From: JANYCG01 sp031392945
GTDB lineage: Bacteria > Pseudomonadota > Gammaproteobacteria > Burkholderiales > Burkholderiaceae_C
DNA length: 15,962 nucleotides
Assembly (NCBI GenBank): GCA_031392945.1
Contig: JANMVT010000007.1
Coordinates: 1-15,962 of the forward strand
Direction of reading: 5' to 3'
Positions 6,292 to 13,579 of this stretch are shown one piece after another. The stretch's first letter is position 1. Each line of letters begins with the position of its first letter. Below the pieces are notes generated by a model. That model was not told the origin of the DNA. It was given only the letters and a program-made list of their open reading frames with translations, and did not search any database. Made by a program: the position numbers and the translations under genes.

Positions 6292-7299
6292 ATGTCGAAG
6301 GCCAAACCAGCTCCATTACCCCCAGACACCGTGATTGGCGGTTACCGGATCGTCCGCAAGGTGGCGGCGGGCGGGTTTGGCGTGGTCTACCTGGCCTTGG
6401 ACGCTGAAGGCGCCCAGGTCGCCGTCAAAGAGTATCTGCCGTCATCCCTGGCCAGCCGCGCGCCGGGCGAATTGAGCCCCCTGGTGCAGCCGGAGAAGCT
6501 CTCGCTCTACCGCCTGGGGCTCAAGAGTTTTTTCGAGGAAGGCCGCTCGCTGGCGCAGATCTCCCACCCCTCGGTGGTGAGTGTGATGAATTTCTTCCGC
6601 GAGAACGAAACCGTCTACATGGTGATGAACTACCTCGAGGGCGCAAGCCTGCAGGATTTCATCATCACCGCGCGCGACCTCAAGCAGCAAAAGGTGTTCC
6701 GCGAGTCCACCATCCGCTCCTTGTTCGACGAGATTCTGCGCGGCCTGCGCATCGTGCACCAGCACAAGATGCTGCACCTGGACATCAAGCCGGCCAATAT
6801 TTTTGTGACCGACGACAACAAGTCGGTATTGATTGACTTTGGCGCCGCGCGCGAGGTGCTGAGCAAGGAGGGCAATTTTGTGCGCCCGATGTACACGCCC
6901 GGTTTCGCCGCGCCCGAGATGTACCGCCGCGACGCCTCCATGGGCCCGTGGACCGACATCTACGCCATCGGCGCCTGCATCTACGCCTGCATGCTGGGCT
7001 ACCCGCCCAATGAAGCGCCCCAGCGGGTTGAAAAAGACCGCATCGCCGTGGCGCTGGCGCGCCTGCGCGGCATCTATTCCGACAACCTGATCGAGGTGGT
7101 GGAGTGGTGCATGTCACTTGACGCCCTGTCGCGCCCGCAGTCGGTGTTCGCCCTGCAAAAGGAATTGAGCCGCGAGGGCGAGCGCCGCTACACCAAACTG
7201 TCGGTCTCGGAGAAAGTCCGGCTACAGTTTGACACCATGGTGACGGACACCAAGAAGAATGTGAAAAACATGTCTGCCTTTGGCAACAAAGCCAAATGA
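6292..7299 (+). CDS. Cytosolic Hanks-type serine/threonine protein kinase
   Basis: The product (335 residues) is predicted to phosphorylate Ser/Thr residues on proteins. The kinase domain fills nearly the whole chain: a glycine-rich loop AAGGFGVVY (25-33), VAVKEYLP with catalytic Lys46, a helix-C Glu at 82-83, a catalytic loop HLDIKPAN (162-169; Asp164, Lys166, Asn169), IDFGAAR (181-187) and AAPEM (206-210). The loop reads HLD instead of HRD, so it is a non-RD kinase, as in many bacterial members. No transmembrane helix, PASTA or sensor domain is present, so input must come through partner proteins. The last four bases overlap the phosphatase start (ATGA), which implies translational coupling. 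No clear Shine-Dalgarno precedes the ATG at 6292, so the start is less certain than the domain. The substrate is unknown; T6SS-linked kinases are relatives, but no T6SS gene is visible. Confidence 0.9.
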   Translation: MSKAKPAPLPPDTVIGGYRIVRKVAAGGFGVVYLALDAEGAQVAVKEYLPSSLASRAPGELSPLVQPEKLSLYRLGLKSFFEEGRSLAQISHPSVVSVMNFFRENETVYMVMNYLEGASLQDFIITARDLKQQKVFRESTIRSLFDEILRGLRIVHQHKMLHLDIKPANIFVTDDNKSVLIDFGAAREVLSKEGNFVRPMYTPGFAAPEMYRRDASMGPWTDIYAIGACIYACMLGYPPNEAPQRVEKDRIAVALARLRGIYSDNLIEVVEWCMSLDALSRPQSVFALQKELSREGERRYTKLSVSEKVRLQFDTMVTDTKKNVKNMSAFGNKAK

Positions 7300-8219
7300 A
7301 GTTCTCTGTTTTCCAGGTCAGCCGCCGGGGCGGCCGCGAAAAAAACGAAGACCGCATGGGTTATTGCTACACCCGCGGCTCGGGCATCTTTCTGCTGGCC
7401 GACGGCATGGGCGGGCACCCGGAGGGCGAAGTTGCTGCCCAACTGGCGCTGCAGACGATTTCGGCCCTCTACCAGGAAGCGGCGCAGCCCGGCATCGCGG
7501 ATGTGGCCGGGTTTTTGTCGGACGCCGCCATGGCCGCGCACCGCCAGATCCTGCGTTATGCGGTGGAGCGCGGCATGGACGACACGCCACGCACCACCAT
7601 CGTTGCGGCTCTGCTGCAAAACGGCAGCGCGACCTGGGTGCATTGCGGCGACTCGCGGCTTTACCTGGTGCGCAACGGCGAACTGCTGGCCCGCACGCGC
7701 GACCACTCCTATCTGGAGCAGCGCAATGGCGGCGGGCACAGCGTGCCGGCCGCCGCCCTGGCCAACCGCAATATCCTCTACACCTGCCTGGGTTCGCCGA
7801 CCAAACCCATCCTGAACATGACCGGGCCGGTGCCCCTGCAGCAGGGCGACAAGCTGCTGTTGTGCTCGGACGGCCTGTGGGGCAGCCTGGCCGACATCGA
7901 CATCGTCTACCAACTGGGCAGCAAGCCGGTGGCGCTGGCCGTGCCCGAGCTGGTCGAGGCGGCGCTGAAGAAATCCGGCGGCAGCAGCGACAACGTGACC
8001 GTGATCGCCCTCGAATGGGAGACGCCGGACAGTTTTGAAGCCACCCGCGCCACCATCAGCACCGACGACATCCACGACGGCGTGTTCGCCTCGACCGTGC
8101 AGGCCGACCTGCTCAACACCGGCATGGACACCCTGGCCGACCTAAACGACGCCGACATCGAGCGCTCCATTGCCGAGATCAACGACGCCATCCGCCGCTC
8201 GGCCGAACGCAAGCGCTAA
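7296..8219 (+). CDS. PP2C-family serine/threonine protein phosphatase
   Basis: This is a metal-dependent phosphatase expected to reverse the neighbouring kinase. PP2C motifs are in order: NEDR (17-20), LLADGMGGH (33-41; Asp36 metal ligand), HCGDSRLYL (117-124; Asp119), LLCSDGLWG (188-196; Asp192) and SDNVTVIAL (231-239; Asp232). All metal-binding Asp residues are present, so it should be active. The catalytic domain ends near residue 240. A 65-residue tail follows, rich in Asp/Glu and predicted helical (DTLADLNDADIERSIAEIND), which is not part of the core and may be a docking region. The gene starts within the last codon of the kinase gene (ATGA overlap). Length is 307 residues and it is soluble. 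Confidence 0.92.
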   Translation: MKFSVFQVSRRGGREKNEDRMGYCYTRGSGIFLLADGMGGHPEGEVAAQLALQTISALYQEAAQPGIADVAGFLSDAAMAAHRQILRYAVERGMDDTPRTTIVAALLQNGSATWVHCGDSRLYLVRNGELLARTRDHSYLEQRNGGGHSVPAAALANRNILYTCLGSPTKPILNMTGPVPLQQGDKLLLCSDGLWGSLADIDIVYQLGSKPVALAVPELVEAALKKSGGSSDNVTVIALEWETPDSFEATRATISTDDIHDGVFASTVQADLLNTGMDTLADLNDADIERSIAEINDAIRRSAERKR

Positions 8220-8270
8220 AGCGCACTGCGCGGTCCTTATCCCCGTTTCTGTTTTTGCGAGGTAGAACCC

Positions 8271-8999
8271 ATGACCGACCCTGTTCGCGCCGACGCGCGC
8301 GGCGCCAACCAGTTGCGCCCGGTGCGCATCACCCGGGGCTACACCGTGCACGCCGAAGGCTCGGTGCTGATCGAGTTTGGCGCTACCCGTGTGCTGTGCA
8401 CCGCCTCGGTTGAAGAAAAAGTGCCGCCGCACAAACGCGGCAGCGGCGAAGGCTGGGTTACAGCCGAGTACGGCATGTTGCCCCGCGCCACCCACAGCCG
8501 CAGCGACCGCGAGGCCGCGCGCGGCAAACAAAGCGGCCGCACGCAGGAGATCCAGCGCCTGATCGGGCGCTCGATGCGCGCGGTGTTTGACCTCAAGGCG
8601 CTGGGCGAACGCACCATCCAGCTCGATTGCGATGTGATCCAGGCCGACGGCGGCACCCGTACCGCAAGCATCACCGGCGCGTTTGTGGCGGCGCAGGACG
8701 CGGTGGACAAACTCATCGCGCAGGGCAAACTTGCTGCCTCACCCATCACAGCGCCGGTGGCCGCGATTTCGGTTGGCATTGTGCGGGGCGTGCCGATGCT
8801 GGATCTGGACTACACAGAAGACGCCGCCTGCGACACCGACATGAATGTGGTGATGACCGGCGCCGGGCATTTTGTCGAAGTGCAGGGCACCGCCGAGGGC
8901 GCGCCGTTTTCGCGCGCCGAGATGGACGCGCTGCTCGCCCTGGCCGAAAAAGGCATCTCCGAGCTGATGGCCCTGCAACAGCAGTCACTATTAAAATAG
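8271..8999 (+). CDS. rph: Ribonuclease PH
   Basis: RNase PH is a phosphate-dependent 3'-5' exoribonuclease that trims tRNA 3' ends and forms a hexameric ring. The 242-residue product is full length (E. coli 238). Recognisable segments are GSVLIEFGATRVLCTASVEE, GEGWVTAEYGMLPRATH, RTQEIQRLIGRSMRA, the phosphate-binding ADGGTRTASITGA (125-137) and LDLDYTEDAACDTDMNVVMT, which contains the conserved acidic catalytic cluster (about 177-195). GAGG lies 8-11 nt before the ATG. Fifty-one bases separate it from the phosphatase gene. A short palindrome (ACTATT-AA-AATAGT, 8987-9000) overlaps its stop codon and is probably not functional as a terminator. Confidence 0.96.
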   Translation: MTDPVRADARGANQLRPVRITRGYTVHAEGSVLIEFGATRVLCTASVEEKVPPHKRGSGEGWVTAEYGMLPRATHSRSDREAARGKQSGRTQEIQRLIGRSMRAVFDLKALGERTIQLDCDVIQADGGTRTASITGAFVAAQDAVDKLIAQGKLAASPITAPVAAISVGIVRGVPMLDLDYTEDAACDTDMNVVMTGAGHFVEVQGTAEGAPFSRAEMDALLALAEKGISELMALQQQSLLK

Positions 9000-9053
9000 T
9001 AGCTAACTACGCATATCCCACGGTGGAAAATGCCCTAATTTCTTCCAAAATCC

Positions 9054-9653
9054 ATGAAAATCGTGCTCGCATCGAACAACCAGGGCAAATTGGCCGAATT
9101 GCATGCCATGTTCGCGCCGCTGGGCTTTGAGCTGATCGGCCAGGGCGATTTGGGCATCCCCGAGGCGCCCGAACCGCACCGGACCTTTGTCGAAAACGCC
9201 TTGGCCAAAGCGCGCCACGCCGCCCTTCACAGCGGCCTGCCCGCCGTGGCCGACGACGCGGGCCTGTGCGTGGACGCCTTCGGCGGGTTGCCCGGCGTCG
9301 ATACGGCGTTTTACGCCACGCAGTTTGGCTACCCCAAGAGCGACGCCAACAATGTCACGGCCCTGCTCGAACAGATGCGCCCCATCGACAACCGGCGTGC
9401 GGCCCTGGTCAGCACCCTGGTGGCACTGCGCCATGCAGAAGACCCCGAGCCGCTCATCGCCACGGGCCGGGCGGTCGGCGAAATCAGCCGCGAGCCCGCT
9501 GGCAGCAACGGTTTTGGCTTTGATCCGGTGATGTTCATCGCAAGTTACGGCAAGACATTCGCGCAGCTGCCGGTCGAGGTCAAAAACGCCATCAGCCACC
9601 GTGGCCAGGCGGCGCAGGCCATGGTGGCGCTGATGCGCGAGCGTTGGTCATGA
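9054..9653 (+). CDS. rdgB: RdgB/HAM1 non-canonical purine NTP pyrophosphatase
   Basis: RdgB hydrolyses dITP, XTP and dXTP to monophosphates and keeps deaminated purines out of DNA and RNA. The 199-residue product is of normal length. The N-terminal LASNNQGKLAEL (5-16) binds the nucleotide triphosphate. TFVENALAKARHA (44-56) and PAVADDAGLCVDAFGG (63-78) contain the catalytic Asp69 and metal-binding residues. PAGSNGFGFDPV and AISHRGQA are the base-recognition signature near the C-terminus. No strong Shine-Dalgarno precedes the start, but the N-terminus fits the family exactly. Its stop overlaps the hemW start by ATGA, so the two are translationally coupled. Confidence 0.95.
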   Translation: MKIVLASNNQGKLAELHAMFAPLGFELIGQGDLGIPEAPEPHRTFVENALAKARHAALHSGLPAVADDAGLCVDAFGGLPGVDTAFYATQFGYPKSDANNVTALLEQMRPIDNRRAALVSTLVALRHAEDPEPLIATGRAVGEISREPAGSNGFGFDPVMFIASYGKTFAQLPVEVKNAISHRGQAAQAMVALMRERWS

Positions 9654-10879
9654 TCCCGATCCAGGCGCATGAGGCAGCGGCTCCTCTGCGCGATGTGCGG
9701 CACTACATGCGGCCCGGCACGCTGCAACTCACCGCCTTGCCGCCCTTGTCGCTCTATGTGCATCTGCCGTGGTGCCTCAAAAAATGCCCGTATTGCGATT
9801 TCAATTCGCACGAGATGACGTCGGCAGATTTGCCCGAACAGCGCTACATCGACGCGCTGATGGCCGACCTGGAGAGCGCGCTGCCCCTGATTTGGGGCCG
9901 CACAATCCACAGCATCTTCATCGGCGGAGGCACCCCCAGCCTGTTTTCGCCGCAGTCGATCGACCGCCTGCTGGGTGACATCCGCGCGCGCCTGCGCCTG
10001 GAGCCCGATTGCGAGATCACCCTGGAAGCCAATCCCGGCACCTTCGAGAAAGACCGTTTCCGCGCCTTTCGCGGCGCCGGTGTCACGCGCCTGTCGGTCG
10101 GGGTGCAGAGTTTCAACGACGGGCACCTCAAAGCCCTGGGCCGGGTGCATGACAGCGCGCAGGCGATTGCCGCCGTTGAAGAAGCCGCCCAGGCCTTTGA
10201 AACCTTCAACCTGGACATCATGTACGCCCTGCCAGGCCAGACGCTGGACGGCCTGGCGCAGGACATGCGCATGGCGCTCAGCCTGGACCCGCCGCACATT
10301 TCCATTTACCAGCTCACCATCGAGCCCAATACTTTTTTCGCCAAATTTCCGCCCGTTGTCCCCGAGCACGACACCGCTTGCGCCATGCTGGACCTGATCA
10401 CCGACATGACCGGCGCGCGCGGCCTGCACCGCTACGAAGTCTCGGCTTACGCGCGGGACGGCCACAAGTGCGTGCACAACCTCAACTACTGGCAATTTGG
10501 CGACTATCTGGGCATCGGCGCCGGCGCGCACAGCAAGCTCAGTTTCGCCCACCGCATCCAGCGCCAGGTGCGGTTTCGCGAGCCGCGCCTCTATATGGAC
10601 AACGCCCTGGCGGGCCATTGTGTCGCGCAGGACATCGAGGTGGGCCGCGCAGATCTGCCATTTGAATTCATGCTCAACGCCCTGCGCCTCAAAGACGGCT
10701 TTGGCCTGAACCAGTTCACCGAGCGAACAGGTTTGCCGATGACGGCGATTCAGAAGGGGCTGGTCGAAGCCGAGCGCAAGGGCCTGGTCGAGCGGGATTT
10801 TTCGAGGGTCAAACCGACCGTGCGCGGGTTTGATTTTTTGAACGACTTGCAGGCGCTGTTCCTCGCGGAAACAGCCTGA
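9650..10879 (+). CDS. hemW: Radical SAM haem chaperone HemW
   Basis: HemW is a radical-SAM protein related to oxygen-independent coproporphyrinogen oxidase and acts in haem delivery rather than as the oxidase. The 409-residue product has the 4Fe-4S motif HLPWCLKKCPYCDFNSH with Cys42, Cys46 and Cys49, then IFIGGGTPSLF (89-99), ITLEANPG (123-130), RLSVGVQSF and DIMYALPGQT, then a C-terminal HemW domain. It is typical in length for HemW and shorter than HemN. The ATG at 9650 overlaps the rdgB stop as ATGA. A TTG at 9644 is also in frame but less likely. About 30 residues precede the radical-SAM barrel, a little longer than in E. coli. Confidence 0.95.
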   Translation: MIPIQAHEAAAPLRDVRHYMRPGTLQLTALPPLSLYVHLPWCLKKCPYCDFNSHEMTSADLPEQRYIDALMADLESALPLIWGRTIHSIFIGGGTPSLFSPQSIDRLLGDIRARLRLEPDCEITLEANPGTFEKDRFRAFRGAGVTRLSVGVQSFNDGHLKALGRVHDSAQAIAAVEEAAQAFETFNLDIMYALPGQTLDGLAQDMRMALSLDPPHISIYQLTIEPNTFFAKFPPVVPEHDTACAMLDLITDMTGARGLHRYEVSAYARDGHKCVHNLNYWQFGDYLGIGAGAHSKLSFAHRIQRQVRFREPRLYMDNALAGHCVAQDIEVGRADLPFEFMLNALRLKDGFGLNQFTERTGLPMTAIQKGLVEAERKGLVERDFSRVKPTVRGFDFLNDLQALFLAETA

Positions 10880-11265
10880 ACCTGCTGAATGACCAGCCTT
10901 AAGCGATGCTAAACAACCGTCAACGGCGACGGCTGGCTGTCGGCGAACAAGGCGGCGTGTTCGCTGCACTGGGCGTCCGCCGCCTCGGGCCAAAGGTCGC
11001 CTGGGCGGGTGGCATCATAAAAGTCCGCCGCTGTCGCATCGGCTTTGCCGCTTGACGGCGCATGCGGGCCATCCGCTACCGGTTCGGTGTCCATGAACGC
11101 TGGAGTCTGATGATTTTGCATGCCAGTCCAATCCCACGATTGATTTGCCAGCGCCTGATTTGCCGACGCAATCCCGTAAGTTTAGCCACAAATCGCGTTT
11201 GACGCCAGCGCAAAAACCCGATGTGTTGTCCGCATAACCGCGTTTTTGGGGCACCGTGAAGACAT
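10880..11265. other. Mostly non-coding gap between hemW and the amidohydrolase gene
   Basis: Apart from one doubtful minus-strand reading frame (10909-11121) I see no recognised gene, RNA or repeat here. No intrinsic terminator follows hemW. Longer overlapping frames on both strands give low-complexity, Arg/Ser-rich translations typical of shadow frames in GC-rich DNA. The promoter and ribosome binding site of the next gene lie just beyond the right edge. Confidence 0.5.
10909..11121 (-). CDS. Hypothetical small protein (doubtful)
   Basis: A 70-codon frame could encode a small acidic, soluble peptide starting MQNHQTPAFMDTEPVADG with ATADFYDATRPGDLW-like composition in the middle (exact segment AAADFYDATRPGDLW is approximate to TAADFYDATRPGDLW, residues 30-44). 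The composition is more protein-like (Asp/Ala/Pro, few Arg/Ser runs) than the overlapping shadow frames, and GGGATTGG lies some 10 nt before the ATG. No family is recognised, there is no signal peptide or membrane segment, and it points against both neighbours. It could be a real orphan or chance. Confidence 0.25.
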   Translation of the reverse strand: MQNHQTPAFMDTEPVADGPHAPSSGKADATAADFYDATRPGDLWPEAADAQCSEHAALFADSQPSPLTVV

Positions 11266-11266
11266 A

Positions 11267-11295
11267 TTGACGGCCAAGCTGCGGGGCCGGATACT
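11267..11295 (+). promoter_or_regulatory. Candidate sigma-70 promoter for the amidohydrolase gene
   Basis: TTGACG (11267-11272) and GATACT (11290-11295) are spaced by 17 bp, matching the consensus at five and four of six positions. Transcription would begin near 11302, giving a leader of about 30 nt that contains the AGGAG ribosome binding site at 11323-11327, six bases before the ATG at 11334. This would make the amidohydrolase a separately expressed gene. Confidence 0.5.
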
Positions 11296-11333
11296 GCAAG
11301 CGGCATATCCCCTATAACAGTCAGGAGACTCGC

Positions 11334-12617
11334 ATGAACCCCCTTTCACGTCGCGAATTTGTCAAAACCGCCAGCGCGCTGGCAGCCTTGGGCCTGGCGC
11401 CCGGTGCGGCGCAAGCAGCCATGGGCCCGAACGACAAATTCGACCTGTTGATCCGCAACGCCAATGTGATGGACCCAAGCCAGAACCTCACGGGCAAACG
11501 GGACATCGGCATCCGTTACGGCTTGATTGAATCCATCGAGGCCAGCATCGCGCCCGAGCGTGCCCAGCGCGTGATGGATGCAGGCGGCAAACTCGTGACA
11601 CCTGGCCTGATCGACCTGCACTGCCACACCTTCCCGTATGGGTCGGCCATTGGCATCCCGGCCGACGAACTGGTGGCGCACCAATGCACCACAACGGTGG
11701 TGTCCGCTGGCGATGCCGGGGCCAACAACATGGCGGCCTTCAGGCGCTTTATCGTGCCAGGTACGCGCACGCGTCAATTTGCCTTTGTGCACATTGCTGT
11801 CGCGGGTTTGGCCGGATTCCCGGTGCCTGAGCTCTTCAACATCGACTATGCGCAGCCCGAGGCGGCAGCGCGCACCGTGGCTGAAAACTCCGACTTGGTG
11901 CTGGGTGTCAAAGTCCGCATGAGCGAAAACGTGATTGCCCGCCATGGCCTGGAGCCGCTCAAACGCGCCATCAAAGCCTGCGAGATGTCGGGTGTTCCCG
12001 CCAAAGTGATGTGCCATATCGGTGGCGTGGCGGAAAAAGAATTGATGTCGCAAATCCTCGACCTGTTCCGCCCCGGCGACGTGCTCACGCATTGTTATTC
12101 GGGCGCGCCCAACAACGCGGGAGTGGGCACCAACATTGTGCAAGACGGCAAGTTGCTTCCAGCCGCCCTGGCGGCGAAGAAGCGCGGCGTGATCTTCGAC
12201 ATCGGGCACGGCGGGGGCAGCTTCGACTACACCATTGCCGAAGCGGCCATCGCCCAAGGTTGCCCGCCCGACACCATTTCGAGTGACGTGCACGTGTTCT
12301 CCGGCAACTCGCCTGGCATGCCCTACCTGCCGTGGGTGATGAGCAAATTGATCGGCCTGGGCTTCTCAATGTCCGAGGTGGTCGCCATGGCGACGAGCGC
12401 CCCTGCGCGGGTCATCAGCCGCATCCCCAAACACGGCACACTGCAAATCGGCGCGCCAGCCGATTTGTCGATTCTGGAGATTGTTGAAGGACCTGTCGCG
12501 TTTGTGGACACCCGCAACAATGCACGCACTGGCAAAGTGTTTTTGCGCCCGAGTGGCACGGTGGTGGCCGGCGTGGCGTTTGGACGGCCGTATCAGGCCC
12601 CGTTCACGGTGCGCTAA
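11334..12617 (+). CDS. Tat-exported amidohydrolase/deacetylase family metallohydrolase
   Basis: The 427-residue product belongs to the amidohydrolase superfamily (dihydroorotase/deacetylase-like branch), with a binuclear metal centre that hydrolyses C-N bonds; the substrate cannot be told from sequence. Metal ligands fit: LHCHTF (His96, His98), carbamylated Lys193 in LGVKVRMS, His228 in VMCHIGG, His253 in LTHCYSG, and Asp318 in ISSDVHV. The N-terminus is a twin-arginine signal: SRREFVK (5-11), an Ala/Leu core, and a likely cut after AQA (26-28), so the folded enzyme is probably periplasmic. The usual SAPARVI-type segment is followed by a C-terminal beta-sandwich half (IGAPADLSIL). A strong AGGAG site fixes the start. 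It has no operon partner, so pathway context is missing. It is the last intact gene before the decayed accessory region. Confidence 0.88.
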   Translation: MNPLSRREFVKTASALAALGLAPGAAQAAMGPNDKFDLLIRNANVMDPSQNLTGKRDIGIRYGLIESIEASIAPERAQRVMDAGGKLVTPGLIDLHCHTFPYGSAIGIPADELVAHQCTTTVVSAGDAGANNMAAFRRFIVPGTRTRQFAFVHIAVAGLAGFPVPELFNIDYAQPEAAARTVAENSDLVLGVKVRMSENVIARHGLEPLKRAIKACEMSGVPAKVMCHIGGVAEKELMSQILDLFRPGDVLTHCYSGAPNNAGVGTNIVQDGKLLPAALAAKKRGVIFDIGHGGGSFDYTIAEAAIAQGCPPDTISSDVHVFSGNSPGMPYLPWVMSKLIGLGFSMSEVVAMATSAPARVISRIPKHGTLQIGAPADLSILEIVEGPVAFVDTRNNARTGKVFLRPSGTVVAGVAFGRPYQAPFTVR

Positions 12618-12758
12618 CGGTGCAGACCAGCGCCTTGCGGAAGCTGTGACTGACATTGGGTATTTATTCCACTTGCTGGAGCGCCATGGCCGCAGTTGGC
12701 CTCAATCCCTTTCAATCAGGGCATTCGGTATTTCCAAGTGCCGCTGGATGGCCGGCAA

Positions 12759-12854
12759 CTAAGGCAGCGGGCCATCACACAACCCGCCATGGGCTTTGAG
12801 GTGTTCACACACCGCGTCTTCAAAAACGATTTCGGTATGGACGGGTGATGTCAT
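12759..12854 (-). pseudogene. hsdR: HsdR (type I restriction endonuclease subunit) N-terminal remnant
   Basis: A 31-codon frame starting at 12854 reads MTSPVHTEIVFEDAVCEHLK then AHG. I recognise this as the start of type I restriction HsdR proteins, which open with a similar His-Thr/Lys-Glu, Phe-Glu, His-Leu-x-Ala-His-Gly pattern. After AHG the sequence diverges (GLCDGPLP) and stops, so the motor and nuclease domains of a protein near 1000 residues are gone. Its ATG overlaps the stop of the preceding DUF2442 gene as ATGA, so the two were translationally coupled before the deletion. No hsdM or hsdS is seen. The fragment is short, so the family call rests on about 23 residues. Confidence 0.6.
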
Positions 12855-13303
12855 GCCGCTTCCAGCGGACGCACCTTGCGGGGCCGCCCGCCCAAGCGGC
12901 CGTTGGCACGGGCGGCTGACGCTTTCAGCTCGGTGCTGGCCTGGCCACCGGCTTTGCCCATCGCCGAGGCCATCCATTGGCGAGAGCCCAAAAAGCCCTC
13001 GAGCAAGGCCGGCAAATACAAATCAGCATCTATGGCGGGAAAATGAAGGCCCAGACCCGAGGGTGAAATCTCAATGCCTGACAACTGCGCGGGTTTGGCG
13101 CTCTCCAGGCCCTGCGCATCATGCGGCTTGAAGGCAATGTCCAGCCCGCTGCTGAGCGTGATTACCACGCGCCCAATGCGCCGGTCATAACGCGCGGCCA
13201 CTGCCGTGGGGCTGCTGGCCAGGCGCGCCACACCCCGTGCGTTGGCGGCTTTGAGGGTGTCGCTGCCTGTACTACTGCCCGTTTTGTTGTCAGTATTCGC
13301 CAT
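12851..13303 (-). CDS. DUF2442 domain-containing protein
   Basis: The 150-residue product starts MANTDNKTGSST; an in-frame start 57 bases upstream would extend into DUF4160 coding sequence and is unlikely. The central part, ARYDRRIGRVVITLSSGLDI then FKPHDAQGLE and LSGIEISPSGLGLHFPAIDA, is the DUF2442 fold, a small domain of unknown function often paired with DUF4160. The region DADLYLPALLEGFLGSRQWM matches long-form members. The C-terminus is basic, with NGRLGGRPRKVRP, resembling an AT-hook or the GGRPRK tail of DNA-binding regulators. It overlaps DUF4160 by 14 bp and is coupled to the hsdR remnant by ATGA. Such pairs have been suggested as toxin-antitoxin-like or regulatory units; I regard the function as unknown. 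Confidence 0.8.
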   Translation of the reverse strand: MANTDNKTGSSTGSDTLKAANARGVARLASSPTAVAARYDRRIGRVVITLSSGLDIAFKPHDAQGLESAKPAQLSGIEISPSGLGLHFPAIDADLYLPALLEGFLGSRQWMASAMGKAGGQASTELKASAARANGRLGGRPRKVRPLEAA

Positions 13304-13538
13304 GAATTGTTCTCCATTCGGCCGACAGCCGCGTGATGTGTTGCGCCAACTCTTTGCCAATCAATGCCAGTTCCGATACGCCAAAGCCATAGTTCTCCCG
13401 CAGTTCGGGCGGACCGCCGGGCGCGTTCAGCTTGAACACCGCCTCACACCCTTTGCCCATCACATGTACATGCGCCGGGCGGTGGTCATTCGGGTAGATC
13501 ACCACCCGCAAACCATGAAATCGATGAACCGAAGGCAT
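13290..13538 (-). CDS. DUF4160 domain-containing protein
   Basis: The 82-residue product MPSVHRFHGLRVVIYPNDHR then PAHVHVMGKG is a clear DUF4160 member. The family core is the F-x-G-hydrophobic-x-hydrophobic start followed by an N/D-H-x-P-x-H-V-H-V motif (17-26), then ELRENYGFGVSELALIGKEL. His-rich conservation suggests metal or nucleic-acid contact, but no activity is established to my knowledge. Its 3' end overlaps DUF2442 by 14 bp, so the two are almost surely one translational unit. It lies 41 bp downstream of the M91 peptidase gene on the same strand. The ribosome binding site is weak, which fits translation as part of a longer mRNA. Confidence 0.85.
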   Translation of the reverse strand: MPSVHRFHGLRVVIYPNDHRPAHVHVMGKGCEAVFKLNAPGGPPELRENYGFGVSELALIGKELAQHITRLSAEWRTIHGEY

Positions 13539-13579
13539 GGTAGCACAAACCTAATCGCTTGGGTTATTTCGGGAGTCCT

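Noticed and set aside
7188..8075. Minus-strand frame of 295 codons opposite the PP2C gene
   Set aside because: The phosphatase has all metal motifs in order; the opposite frame is an unlike-protein shadow.
8987..9000. Palindrome ACTATT-AA-AATAGT overlapping the rph stop as a terminator
   Set aside because: The stem is only six A/T-rich pairs with a two-base loop and no T tract; too weak to call.
9545..10993. Long minus-strand reading frame (482 codons) opposite hemW and the end of rdgB
   Set aside because: hemW and rdgB carry complete motifs on the plus strand. The antisense frame has no recognisable domain and arises from codon bias.
11015..11299. Minus-strand frame of 94 codons upstream of the amidohydrolase
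   Set aside because: It overlaps the candidate promoter, the translation has no protein-like pattern, and it competes with the slightly better frame at 10909-11121.
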